A stretch of DNA of 14,808 bases from DATGKD01 sp035294855 (GCA_035294855.1 DATGKD010000001.1:1-14808), one strand, 5' to 3'. Positions 6,141-12,203 are shown, counted from the first letter of the stretch. The notes: a model not told the origin generated them from the sequence alone. Translations and numbers: made by a program.

Positions 6141-6827
6141 TCACTTCGTGGTGGCGGGACTGCGGGAGCCTTTCGCGGCCTTCGACGTACCTGCCGTCTT
6201 CGCCGCCCGACGAGGCTTGGCGGCATCTCCGGCTTGGGCGGTTCCTCCGGCTTCTCTTTCCTTGGCTGCTTCCGCCTTCAACGCCTGTTTGAAGTCCCGC
6301 ACTCTGGCGAGGCTGTCCGCGTCGGTGATGTCCGCGACCGATCGGAAGCTCCCCGGTTCGCCGAACGGCGCGCTGACTTCTTCCCAGCCCTCGGGGCGGA
6401 CTCCGAGCTGCTTGCCCAGGAGCGCGACGAAGATCTTCGCCTTGTGGTCCCCGAAGCCGGGGAGCTCCTTGATCCGCTTGCGCAGGTCTGACGCGGACGA
6501 GACGCCTTGCCAAATGCGTTCGGGGTCCCCGCCGTACCGGTCCACGATCAGTCGGCAGAGCTCCTGGACGCGCGCGGCCATGGACGCCGGATAGCGGTGG
6601 AGGGCCGGCTTCCCCGCGAACGCGCGCACGAGTTCCTCGGGGTCCATCGACGCGATCGACGCCGCCTGGAGAGGAGACCCGAGGCGTCGTTGCAGCTCAG
6701 CGGGCCCGGCGAACGCCCATTCGAGCGGGACCTGTTGGTCGAGGACCATTCCGACGAGCAGGGCCAGGGAGCTTTCGGAGAGGACCCGGTCGGACTCGGG
6801 ATCCTGTGAGAGGTGCAACTCGGTCAC
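6141..6827 (-). CDS. HhH-GPD-type DNA repair-like protein of unknown function
   Basis: A 228-residue protein starting at GTG 6827 (VTELHLSQDPESDRVLSE). The frame extends further upstream but would then run through the neighbouring gene. The N-terminal block LALLVGMVLDQQVPLEWAFAGP (21-42) and the helix-hairpin-helix ELPGFGDHKAKIFVALLGKQLGV (121-143) match an uncharacterised actinobacterial HhH-GPD family (I recall TIGR03252). HhH-GPD proteins are base-excision glycosylases. Here the Lys of the Nth type (GxGxK) is not aligned: His occupies that place, with Lys one residue later. The usual catalytic Asp after the hairpin could not be identified. Catalysis is therefore uncertain, and DNA binding is the safer prediction. 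Residues ~185-228 form an Ala/Lys/Arg-rich tail (e.g. KPRRAAKTAG) of the kind that binds DNA nonspecifically. A TAGCCT element lies 7 nt upstream. thiE follows after 10 nt. Confidence 0.82.
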   Translation of the reverse strand: MTELHLSQDPESDRVLSESSLALLVGMVLDQQVPLEWAFAGPAELQRRLGSPLQAASIASMDPEELVRAFAGKPALHRYPASMAARVQELCRLIVDRYGGDPERIWQGVSSASDLRKRIKELPGFGDHKAKIFVALLGKQLGVRPEGWEEVSAPFGEPGSFRSVADITDADSLARVRDFKQALKAEAAKEREAGGTAQAGDAAKPRRAAKTAGTSKAAKGSRSPATTK

Positions 6828-6834
6828 GCCACAG

Positions 6835-6840
6835 AGGCTA
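6835..6840 (-). promoter_or_regulatory. TAGCCT -10-like element of the HhH-GPD gene
   Basis: On the minus strand TAGCCT ends 7 nt before the GTG start, with no Shine-Dalgarno sequence in between. This is the layout of a leaderless transcript starting at or next to the GTG. It lies in the 29-bp gap after the preceding gene, which could give this gene and thiE their own promoter. No -35 box is visible. Confidence 0.4.
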
Positions 6841-6856
6841 CCGAGCCGGACTGGCT

Positions 6857-7195
6857 TCAGTCCTGGCTGACCTCCTCGCGCAATTGCGCGACGAATGTCC
6901 CGAGCGAGGCAACGGCGAATTTCCCGTCGCCGACCTCCGCGATCGAGCCGCTGTTCTCGAGCGCTTGGCAGCCTTCGTAGAACCAGAACGAACGCCGTTC
7001 GGTGAGTGATGCGTCGGGGCTGCCCGGAGGGTCGGGCAACAGCGTCACGGTGTCGTTCTCGCGTTCGAGCCACGCGGTGAGGAAGTCGTCGAGCGTGAAC
7101 GGTCCCGCCAACTCCTCACGCGCCGCCTTTTCCACGACGGCCGCGTGGATGGCGTTGGACACGTGCTCCACCCAGTCGTCCGACTCCCCCCTCAT
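6857..7195 (-). CDS. Unrecognised 112-residue acidic protein
   Basis: I do not recognise a family. The protein is soluble and acidic, with no signal peptide, membrane segment or cysteine-metal motif (one Cys only). Its N-terminal half looks helical (WVEHVSNAIHAAVVEKAAREEL, then FTLDDFLTAWLER). A Pro/Asp-rich linker (LLPDPPGSPD) and a C-terminal half with SFWFYEGCQALENSG and KFAVASLGTFVAQL follow. Strong third-position GC, a clean ATG start at 7195 and a fit between neighbours support a real gene. A TAGCCT hexamer 9 nt upstream and no ribosome-binding site suggest a leaderless transcript. The HhH-GPD gene follows 29 bp downstream on the same strand, so shared expression is possible. Confidence 0.7.
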   Translation of the reverse strand: MRGESDDWVEHVSNAIHAAVVEKAAREELAGPFTLDDFLTAWLERENDTVTLLPDPPGSPDASLTERRSFWFYEGCQALENSGSIAEVGDGKFAVASLGTFVAQLREEVSQD

Positions 7196-7204
7196 CAGCG
7201 GGAG

Positions 7205-7210
7205 AGGCTA
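7205..7210 (-). promoter_or_regulatory. TAGCCT -10-like element of the 112-residue gene
   Basis: On the minus strand the hexamer ends 9 nt before the ATG, with no ribosome-binding site between. It is identical to the hexamers at 2962, 6835 (minus) and 10105. It sits in the 207-bp divergent gap shared with the WhiB-like gene. Confidence 0.38.
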
Positions 7211-7402
7211 ACGCTGCTCGCTCGGAACTCCAGGGCTTTCGTGTCGAGCACGTGAACGCGACGCAATCGTGTCGTCGCGATTCGTCGGAGTGCGACCGCT
7301 GTGGGTGAGTTCTCCCTGCTCGCTGCGGAAACTCCCCACCGAGTGTGGTGCGCCACGGGGCCGACGCTAAAGGGCGGTGGACCCGTTGCCGAATCCCAGG
7401 GA

Positions 7403-7774
7403 ATGACCATTGTGACGCTTCCCGGACGTCGGTCGACCAAGCCGGACTCCGCCAAGGAAGCAGAGAACCAGCGTGCAGCATCGCCGGACGTCGAGACCCA
7501 GGACGCCGAAGGTCAGGTCCCCGCCGCGGTCGTGCAGCTGCTCCGTCGCCCGCGCTGGCAGACCCTGGCGGCATGCCGGGGCGAGCCCGTCGAGATGTTC
7601 ATTCCCGATCGGGGCGGACCGAGTGCCCGAGCGAAGCAGCTCTGTGCGTCGTGCCCCGTGCAACCCGAATGCCTGAAATTCGCTCTCGCCATCCCCGACC
7701 TCGTCGGCTACTGGGCCGGGACGAACGAGCGCGAGCGTCGCCGGCTCCGAGCTGCACGCCGTCGGGGCAACTGA
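7403..7774 (+). CDS. WhiB-like Fe-S cluster transcriptional regulator
   Basis: The four cluster cysteines are in the WhiB pattern: C58 in LAACRGE, then C81, C84 and C90 in CASCPVQPEC (C-x22-C-x2-C-x5-C). The turn motif reads GYWAGTNERERRRLR (102-116), a variant of the usual G-[VI]-W-G-G, followed by a basic DNA-binding tail ending RAARRRGN. Wbl proteins hold a [4Fe-4S] cluster, usually bind the principal sigma factor, and control development, redox or stress genes in actinobacteria. The ATG at 7403 gives 123 aa with ~50 variable N-terminal residues. AGGGA just before it is too close to be a good ribosome-binding site. The frame extends to a GTG at 7301, and GTG 7412 is also possible, so the start is uncertain by up to 34 residues. 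Which Wbl class it belongs to cannot be said. The TGA stop forms part of a perfect palindrome, TGAACGTTCA (7772-7781). Confidence 0.92.
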   Translation: MTIVTLPGRRSTKPDSAKEAENQRAASPDVETQDAEGQVPAAVVQLLRRPRWQTLAACRGEPVEMFIPDRGGPSARAKQLCASCPVQPECLKFALAIPDLVGYWAGTNERERRRLRAARRRGN

Positions 7775-7867
7775 ACGTTCACGCGTCTCGCCGAGTTTCG
7801 TCGAGCGCCCGAATCAGCCTCGGCTGCACGCCGTGTCTCCGGTGCCGCCGTGGCGCGCAGGTCGGTG

Positions 7868-7883
7868 GGAGCGGGGACGCTCC
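7868..7883. terminator. Small GC-rich hairpin downstream of the WhiB-like gene
   Basis: GGAGCG, loop GGGA, CGCTCC gives a perfect 6-bp stem about 94 bp after the WhiB-like stop and 70 bp before the SDR start. No T-run follows, so it is not a classical intrinsic terminator; many actinobacterial terminators lack the T-run. The surrounding 179-bp gap holds no gene. TAACGT at 7940-7945, 8 nt before the SDR GTG, is a possible -10. Confidence 0.25.
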
Positions 7884-7953
7884 GCAGGTGCGCCGGGCCG
7901 TGTGGGCTGGCTGATCCGCTTGCTGTCGTCGCTCCGCCGTAACGTGCACGGCG

Positions 7954-8826
7954 GTGGTTGGTACGCCATCGAGACCTGTGGCCTTCGTGACTGGCGCCAG
8001 CCGGGGGATCGGACGCGCCACGTCGTCGGCGCTCGCAGCCCGGGGCTTCGATGTCGCCATCACGGCTCGTACCGTCCGGGAGGGTGAGGGCCGCGACGAG
8101 TCGCACCCGGGCGGTGACCACCGTCCGGTCCCCGGAAGCCTCGACACCACGGCGCGCGAGATCGAAGACCTCGGTGGTCGGGCACTCGCCGTCCGGGCCG
8201 ACCTGCTCGATCACCGCTCGCTCGAAGCAGCCATCGACCGCGTGCTCGGCGAGTGGGGCCGCATCGACGTGCTCGTCAACAACGCCGTGCATACGGGACC
8301 GGGGAGCATGGAGCGCTTCCTCGACCTCGACATCGCCTGGGTGGAGACGAAGCTCCGAGCGAACGTGGTGTCGCAGCTCGTCCTCATCAAGTTGGTGCTC
8401 CCCGGCATGCTCGAACGTGGGGACGGCACGATCATCGATGTCACCTCGGCCGTGGCCACGACCGACCCGCCCGCACCGTCGGGCGAGGGCGGTTGGGGAC
8501 TCGGCTATGCGATGACGAAAGGGGCGTTCCACCGCGTCGCCGGGATCCTGGCGGTCGAGCTCGGGCCGGCCGGCATCTTCGCGGTCAACGTCGAACCCGG
8601 ATACGTCCTCACCGAGCGGATGCGAGCCGCGCAGGAGGGTCTCGGGCTTGCAGGGCGATACCCGGGGGCCCCGCCGTCGGTCCCCGCGGCGGTCATCGCC
8701 TGGTTGGCAGACCGAGACACCGGCATCGGCACCGAGGAACGCGCTTCGCTCAACGGGACGACGATCTCGGCCCAGCGCTTTGCCCGCGAGCGCGGTCTGC
8801 ACCCGGTCTGGTGGGAAGGGACCTGA
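7954..8826 (+). CDS. Short-chain dehydrogenase/reductase (SDR)
   Basis: NAD(P)-dependent oxidoreductase of 290 residues with a classical SDR core. The cofactor loop TGASRGIG is at 13-20, VNNA at 108-111, the catalytic Asn is probably N137, S165 is in DVTSA, and Y185/K189 form YxxxK. The second strand ends ITARTVREGEGR, and Arg after Thr suggests a preference for NADP(H). Two insertions relative to minimal SDRs stand out: residues ~42-64 after the second strand, and a Pro/Gly segment PPAPSGEGGWGLG (172-184) before the catalytic Tyr. The substrate is unknown. GTG 7954 puts eight residues before the first strand, a normal SDR N-terminus; no good ribosome-binding site is visible. The TGA stop at 8824-8826 opens a tandem-repeat array that runs to the stop of the convergent gene. 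Confidence 0.9.
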   Translation: MVGTPSRPVAFVTGASRGIGRATSSALAARGFDVAITARTVREGEGRDESHPGGDHRPVPGSLDTTAREIEDLGGRALAVRADLLDHRSLEAAIDRVLGEWGRIDVLVNNAVHTGPGSMERFLDLDIAWVETKLRANVVSQLVLIKLVLPGMLERGDGTIIDVTSAVATTDPPAPSGEGGWGLGYAMTKGAFHRVAGILAVELGPAGIFAVNVEPGYVLTERMRAAQEGLGLAGRYPGAPPSVPAAVIAWLADRDTGIGTEERASLNGTTISAQRFARERGLHPVWWEGT

Positions 8827-8909
8827 GCCGGGTCGGCCCTGAATGGTCGGCCCCTGAATAGTCAGTGCTGAATAGTCAGGGCTGACTGGTCAGTGCTGAC
8901 CGGTCAGGA
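8822..8909. repeat. 14-bp tandem repeat array bridging two convergent stop codons
   Basis: Units with consensus CTGANTRGTCAGNG start at 8854, 8868, 8882 and 8896, each exactly 14 bp. More diverged units start at 8839 (15 bp) and 8822 (about 17 bp). A unit contains TGA on the plus strand and TCA, which is TGA on the minus strand. The array begins at the SDR stop (8824-8826). The minus-strand NTF2-like gene's stop (8904-8906) lies in the last full unit, within the palindrome TGACCGGTCA (8897-8906). Because 14 is not a multiple of three, stops occur in all frames of both strands. Confidence 0.8.
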
Positions 8910-9302
8910 CTGCAGGTCGCCCTGAGCGTCCTCGATGCTGCGACCCATCTGCGCTTCGATCTCCTTCAAGTCGAAGTAGTCGCGCCATCTCGTCACGCGG
9001 CCCTTCGCATCGAGGTCGACCATCGTGCACCCGTGGATCTCGATCGGCGTCGTGCCGCCGATCGTTCCCCGCCCCACCCACTCGAACGCACCGCCGGTGT
9101 CGTCGCCGTGGGTGCTCGTGATCTCCTGCGTCCAGTCCGGAAACGACGCGTCGGTGACGTCTTCGACCGAGGCGATGTCGGTGGTCCCCGACGTGACGGG
9201 ATCGGTGAACACGCCGCCGGGCGCGAACAGCTCCCGGAGGCGCACCTTGGCCCCCGCCCCCAGGGCGGTCGCCAGCCGGGCGGTCCAGTCGGCCCACTCC
9301 AT
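8904..9302 (-). CDS. NTF2/SnoaL-like fold protein
   Basis: A 132-residue single-domain protein from ATG 9302, preceded by GGTGGA about 6 nt upstream. The frame extends further upstream but would then overlap the hydrolase gene. The pattern matches SnoaL/limonene-epoxide-hydrolase-like proteins. It comprises an N-terminal helix (MEWADWTARLATALG), then LRELFAPGGVFTDPVTSGTT (22-41), a central WTQEITS strand region, and the ending GCTMVDLDAKGRVTRWRDYFDLKEI (91-115). R105-W106-R107-D108-Y109 is the usual landmark. The family includes cyclases, isomerases and epoxide hydrolases acting on small hydrophobic molecules in the cup-shaped fold. The specific activity cannot be predicted. It is encoded 40 bp after the epoxide-hydrolase-like gene on the same strand, so the two probably share a transcript and perhaps a substrate pathway. 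Confidence 0.85.
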   Translation of the reverse strand: MEWADWTARLATALGAGAKVRLRELFAPGGVFTDPVTSGTTDIASVEDVTDASFPDWTQEITSTHGDDTGGAFEWVGRGTIGGTTPIEIHGCTMVDLDAKGRVTRWRDYFDLKEIEAQMGRSIEDAQGDLQS

Positions 9303-9342
9303 CAACGTCCACCGGCCCCCGGTGAGCCGATCGGCCGGCGCG

Positions 9343-10089
9343 TCAACCGACCGACGACCAGTGCGCCTCGAGCGCACCGGCCCCCCGTGCCGGGTCTTGC
9401 AGCATCCACCAGTGCCCCAGGCCGTCGAGCTCGGTCACGTTGGCGCCCGCCCGCGCCGCCGCCTTGCGTGCCAGATCGGCGGACAGGAACGTGTCTTCCG
9501 TGGGGATGAGCACGAGCCCGGGCGCCGCGATGTCGCGGAAGCCCGGGCCCCATTCGTCCCCCACGTCGACCGCCGAGCGGTACAGCGCCAGGATCGACTC
9601 GGCCATCTCCTCGTCGCCCCAGCTCCCCAGGGCGAGCGCCTCGTCGTGAGGGACGCCGAACATCATCTCGAAGACGGCCCCCCGCTCCTCGAGCGGGGTT
9701 GCGAGCTGTTGCTCGAAGAACTGCTCGCCTTCCCCGGGTGTCTGCCAGATCTTGGCGAACTCGTGCCATTCGAATTCGTCGGCCCCTACCGCGGCGGCGT
9801 CGGTGACCCACGAGCGCACGAGATCCGGGCGGGTGCTCACCACCCGCACGACGAACCCGCCGCCCCAGTCGTGGCCCACGAGGTCGATGGGCCCGTCACC
9901 GGCGATGCGCTCCAGCTCTCCGACGACCCAGTCGACGTACTCCTCCTTCGTCGACCCGAAACCCGCGGGGCGGGGGGTCCCGAAGCCGGGCAGCTGCAAG
10001 GCGACCACGTCGGTGCGGGCGAGCTGGGAACGGAGCGGGTCCCAGACCGCCGGTGTCTCGGGGACCCCGTGCACGAGGACGACGGGCAT
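9343..10089 (-). CDS. Alpha/beta hydrolase, epoxide-hydrolase/haloalkane-dehalogenase-like
   Basis: A 248-residue hydrolase with an intact Asp-type triad. The oxyanion motif HGVPET is at 7-12. The nucleophile elbow GHDWGG (72-77) has Asp74 in place of Ser, the acid is probably D199 in IPTEDTFL, and the base is H226 in LDGLGHWWMLQDP. An Asp nucleophile is the mark of epoxide hydrolases and haloalkane dehalogenases, which form a covalent ester with the substrate. The cap region (about 105-180) is long and helical. HGxPxT and GHDWGG are typical of epoxide hydrolases. ATG start at 10089, only 27 bp from the divergent oxidoreductase gene, with no ribosome-binding site and so probably leaderless. 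The SnoaL-like gene lies 40 bp downstream. Confidence 0.88.
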   Translation of the reverse strand: MPVVLVHGVPETPAVWDPLRSQLARTDVVALQLPGFGTPRPAGFGSTKEEYVDWVVGELERIAGDGPIDLVGHDWGGGFVVRVVSTRPDLVRSWVTDAAAVGADEFEWHEFAKIWQTPGEGEQFFEQQLATPLEERGAVFEMMFGVPHDEALALGSWGDEEMAESILALYRSAVDVGDEWGPGFRDIAAPGLVLIPTEDTFLSADLARKAAARAGANVTELDGLGHWWMLQDPARGAGALEAHWSSVG

Positions 10090-10104
10090 CCGGGCAGCAT
10101 TGCA

Positions 10105-10110
10105 TAGCCT
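10105..10110 (+). promoter_or_regulatory. TAGCCT -10-like element of the LLM-class oxidoreductase
   Basis: The hexamer ends 6 nt before the ATG at 10117, with no ribosome-binding site, which is the spacing for a leaderless transcript. It lies in a 27-bp gap between two divergent starts, so the two promoters must overlap or reach into the coding regions. No -35 box is visible. Confidence 0.42.
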
Positions 10111-10116
10111 TCATCC

Positions 10117-11013
10117 ATGCGGCTCGGCGTGGTGATCCTCCCCGAGTTCAGGTGGGGGGCGGGTGGTCGGGAGGTGTGGCGGCGGGCCGAGGAGCTCGGC
10201 TTCGACCACGCCTGGACCTACGACCACCTGGCCTGGCAGACGCTGCGCGACGAACCGTGGTTCGGCGCGGTGCCCACCTTGACGGCGGCGGCGCTCGTCA
10301 CCGAACGGATACGCCTGGGGACCCTCGTCGCGTCCCCGAACTTCCGCCACCCGGTGTCGTTCGCGCGCGAGCTCATCGCCCTGGACGACGTGTCGGAAGG
10401 CCGGTTCACCCTCGGGGTCGGTGCCGGCGGGACGGGGTGGGACGCCTCCATGCTCGGCGGCGAGGCCCTTTCGCAGCGTCGACGGACCGAGCGCTTCGCC
10501 GAGTTCGTCGAGCTGCTCGACCGGTTGCTGCGCGAACCCGAGGTCTCCTACGAGGGTCGCTATTACCAGGCCGTCGACGCGCGGACGTACCCGGGTTGCG
10601 TCCAACGACCCCGCCTGCCGCTCGCGGTCGCCGCGTCCGGGCGACGGGCGATGCGGGTGGCCGCGACCTACGGCGACAGCTGGGTCACCATCGGGGACAT
10701 CGCCACGGCCGAGCGCGGGGGCCCGCTCGTCGCGGGAACCCGCGCCACGCAGATGGTGGGCGAGCAGATCCGGATGCTCGAAGACGCCTGCCGCGACATC
10801 GGTCGTGGTCCGTCGTCCATCGGGCGCATCGTGCTCGCCGGTCCGCTCCTCGACGAAGGGCTGTCGTCGAGCGAGGCGTTGCGCGCCACGATCGGCGGGT
10901 ACGAGGACCTCGGCGTGACGGACTTCGTGGTGCACCGCCCGCGACACCACGGGCCCTACGCCGGTGACGTCAGCCACTTCGAACGTGTCGTCGCCGAGGT
11001 CACCGGGGCCTGA
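10117..11013 (+). CDS. LLM-class (luciferase-like) flavin/F420-dependent oxidoreductase
   Basis: A 298-residue TIM-barrel protein of the bacterial luciferase-like family, using FMN or coenzyme F420. Landmarks in order are the first strand RLGVVILPEF (2-11), AEELGFDHAWTYDHL (24-38), ERIRLGTLVASPNFRHPVSFAREL (63-86), LDDVSEGRFTLGVGAGGTGWD (89-109), and the cofactor phosphate-binding region LAVAASGRRAMRVAATYGDSW (169-189). The WTYDHL segment and GVGAG glycine-rich turn are usual in actinobacterial F420-type members. The substrate is unknown. ATG start 6 nt after a TAGCCT hexamer. Divergent from the epoxide-hydrolase-like/SnoaL pair, which may belong to the same degradation or biosynthetic pathway; this is inference from position only. 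Confidence 0.9.
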   Translation: MRLGVVILPEFRWGAGGREVWRRAEELGFDHAWTYDHLAWQTLRDEPWFGAVPTLTAAALVTERIRLGTLVASPNFRHPVSFARELIALDDVSEGRFTLGVGAGGTGWDASMLGGEALSQRRRTERFAEFVELLDRLLREPEVSYEGRYYQAVDARTYPGCVQRPRLPLAVAASGRRAMRVAATYGDSWVTIGDIATAERGGPLVAGTRATQMVGEQIRMLEDACRDIGRGPSSIGRIVLAGPLLDEGLSSSEALRATIGGYEDLGVTDFVVHRPRHHGPYAGDVSHFERVVAEVTGA

Positions 11014-11020
11014 TCCTGCC

Positions 11021-11044
11021 TGTGCAGGTGGAATCACCTGTGCA
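11021..11044 (+). terminator. Hairpin after the LLM-class oxidoreductase
   Basis: CAGGTG, loop GAAT, CACCTG is a perfect 6-bp stem that extends to 10 bp in RNA through two G-U pairs and two further Watson-Crick pairs. It begins 8 nt after the stop codon. There is no T-run, so it may act as a Rho-assisted or T-less terminator, or protect the 3' end. Confidence 0.4.
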
Positions 11045-11144
11045 CGGGTAGGTGAGGTCTCGCTGGCAGCCCCGTCTGCCACGCCGTAGACCAGTAACGC
11101 GTTTCAGTCTTTGTTCGATTCGTGTTTTTCTGCACGGTGACAGA

Positions 11145-11192
11145 GGGCGACAGGTCCGCGTCGAGCCCCTCGGCGCGCGTCAGGCGTCGCCC
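11145..11192 (+). promoter_or_regulatory. Two-tier stem structure in the leader of the secreted-protein gene
   Basis: An outer stem GGGCGAC (11145-11151) pairs perfectly with GTCGCCC (11186-11192). Inside it, CGCGTCGAG (11157-11165) pairs with CTCGGCGCG (11169-11177) across a CCC loop, with one G-U pair. An AT-richer stretch (11101-11130, including TTTTT) lies just upstream and could hold the promoter. The structure ends 26 nt before the ATG, leaving the ribosome-binding site free. It does not match a riboswitch class I recognise. Confidence 0.4.
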
Positions 11193-11218
11193 GGTCCTGA
11201 GATTGGGGGCGGACAACG

Positions 11219-12157
11219 ATGAACTGGGCACGTCGCCTTACTGCCGTCGCGACGGCGGTCGCCATCACGTTCGGGGGTCTCTTTCTCGTCGTGCTCGGGC
11301 CGTCGGCGGCCGCCCCGGCCGCCGCGAGCGGGCCCTCCTGCACCTTCGGGCCCCACGCCATCTCGGCGATCGTGGCCGGCGTCACCCCGGGCGAGACGAT
11401 CACCATCTCGTGCAGGGGCCTGACGGCCACCAACCCCTATCTCCTTGTCACGTCGAGCTTGCTGGTCGCCATCGACCCGGCTGCCAAGCCGCTATTGACG
11501 GGGTCGATCACGACAACGGCGGGCATCCTGGCCGCCGTCTCCGCGCTCCCCGAGATGAACGCGCTGTCCGAGGAAACCGTCCTGTCCGACGGAAGCGGCA
11601 ATCTCAACACGACCTATACAGTGCCGACGACTCAGGCGCTCGACCCCAATGCCACTTGCCCGGAGTCGACGGAACAATTCAACTCGGGCCTGATCGGCTG
11701 CGCCGTCGCCATGATCGACCTCGTCGCCGGCAAGCCGGTGACGGCTGGAACCGCCGTCCTGAATTACGCGATCCATTCCGGCTTCCCGACGAAGCCGACC
11801 CTTGCGCTCTCGCCATCGACGGCGCACACGGGACAGAGCGTTTCGCTCAGCGATGCTGCCGGTGCGACGAATTACTGGTGGTTGGCCACGCTCGCTTCGA
11901 TCGTCCAAGGGCTGAGTGGTAGTCCCGGCGGGGGCCCGATCCCCGTGACCGTCAAAGAGGGTCCAAGAAAGACGACCAGCAGTGCCGGCGTTTCGCCTGC
12001 GACCTACAACGGGTCGGTGTTCACGCCGCCGAAGCTCGCGGGGAGCTTTATCGCCAAGGGGCACGGCAAGAAGACGGTGACGGTCACACTCGCGGCGTCA
12101 CTGGAGGGCGTCGGGCTCAGCAACGTGGCTACGCAAGTGCTGCGCGTCCTGAAGTAG
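11219..12157 (+). CDS. Secreted protein of unknown function with four cysteines
   Basis: A 312-residue protein with an evident Sec signal peptide: basic start MNWARRL, hydrophobic core about residues 8-27, and an Ala-rich cleavage region PSAAAPAAASG near residues 28-38. The mature part is Thr/Ser/Ala-rich with four cysteines (C41, C65, C147, C161), consistent with two disulfides. The segments AIVAGVTPGETITISCRGLTATNPYLLV (50-77) and PTLALSPSTAHTGQSVSLSDAAG (193-215) look like beta-sandwich (Ig-like) halves, hinting at two such domains. No membrane anchor or LPXTG motif follows, and the C-terminus ends in strand-like TVTVTLAASLEGVGLSNVATQVLRVLK (286-312). ATG start with GGGGGCGGA about 6 nt upstream. 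Codon choice is less GC-extreme than the neighbours. It has its own leader and no operon partner. I recognise no family. Confidence 0.8.
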   Translation: MNWARRLTAVATAVAITFGGLFLVVLGPSAAAPAAASGPSCTFGPHAISAIVAGVTPGETITISCRGLTATNPYLLVTSSLLVAIDPAAKPLLTGSITTTAGILAAVSALPEMNALSEETVLSDGSGNLNTTYTVPTTQALDPNATCPESTEQFNSGLIGCAVAMIDLVAGKPVTAGTAVLNYAIHSGFPTKPTLALSPSTAHTGQSVSLSDAAGATNYWWLATLASIVQGLSGSPGGGPIPVTVKEGPRKTTSSAGVSPATYNGSVFTPPKLAGSFIAKGHGKKTVTVTLAASLEGVGLSNVATQVLRVLK

Positions 12158-12179
12158 AGCCGCACCGTTTGGGGGCGTC

Positions 12180-12203
12180 ACAGGCTGAGGAGAAAAGCCC
12201 TGT
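12180..12203 (+). terminator. Imperfect hairpin between convergent genes
   Basis: ACAGGCT, a 9-nt loop GAGGAGAAA, then AGCCCTGT pairs with a single bulge, 22 bp after the secreted-protein stop and just before the 20-bp duplication. No T-run follows. It is a weak candidate terminator. Confidence 0.25.

Noticed and set aside
6131..6226. N-terminal extension of ThiE upstream of GTG 6130
   Set aside because: The segment overlaps the end of the HhH-GPD gene and is Arg/Pro-rich without similarity to ThiE.
7301..7402. N-terminal extension of the WhiB-like protein from GTG 7301
   Set aside because: The extra 34 residues do not resemble WhiB N-termini and the protein would be long for the family; the ATG at 7403 is preferred, though not proven.
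7751..7834. 12-bp direct repeat GCTGCACGCCGT (7751-7762 and 7823-7834) flanking the WhiB-like stop, considered as attachment-site or mobile-element scars
   Set aside because: Short, made of common GC-rich words, and no integrase, tRNA or transposase nearby; chance is likely.
8839..8909. Possible CRISPR array
   Set aside because: Units abut with no spacers, are only 14 bp long and no cas gene is present; this is a tandem repeat.
10111..11082. Minus-strand open frame opposite the LLM-class oxidoreductase
   Set aside because: Antisense to a gene with clear family motifs, and no recognisable domain.
11122..11218. Possible upstream open frame in the secreted-protein leader starting GTG 11122
   Set aside because: The frame runs on through the real gene out of phase and has no ribosome-binding site or motif; the paired-stem structure explains the sequence better.
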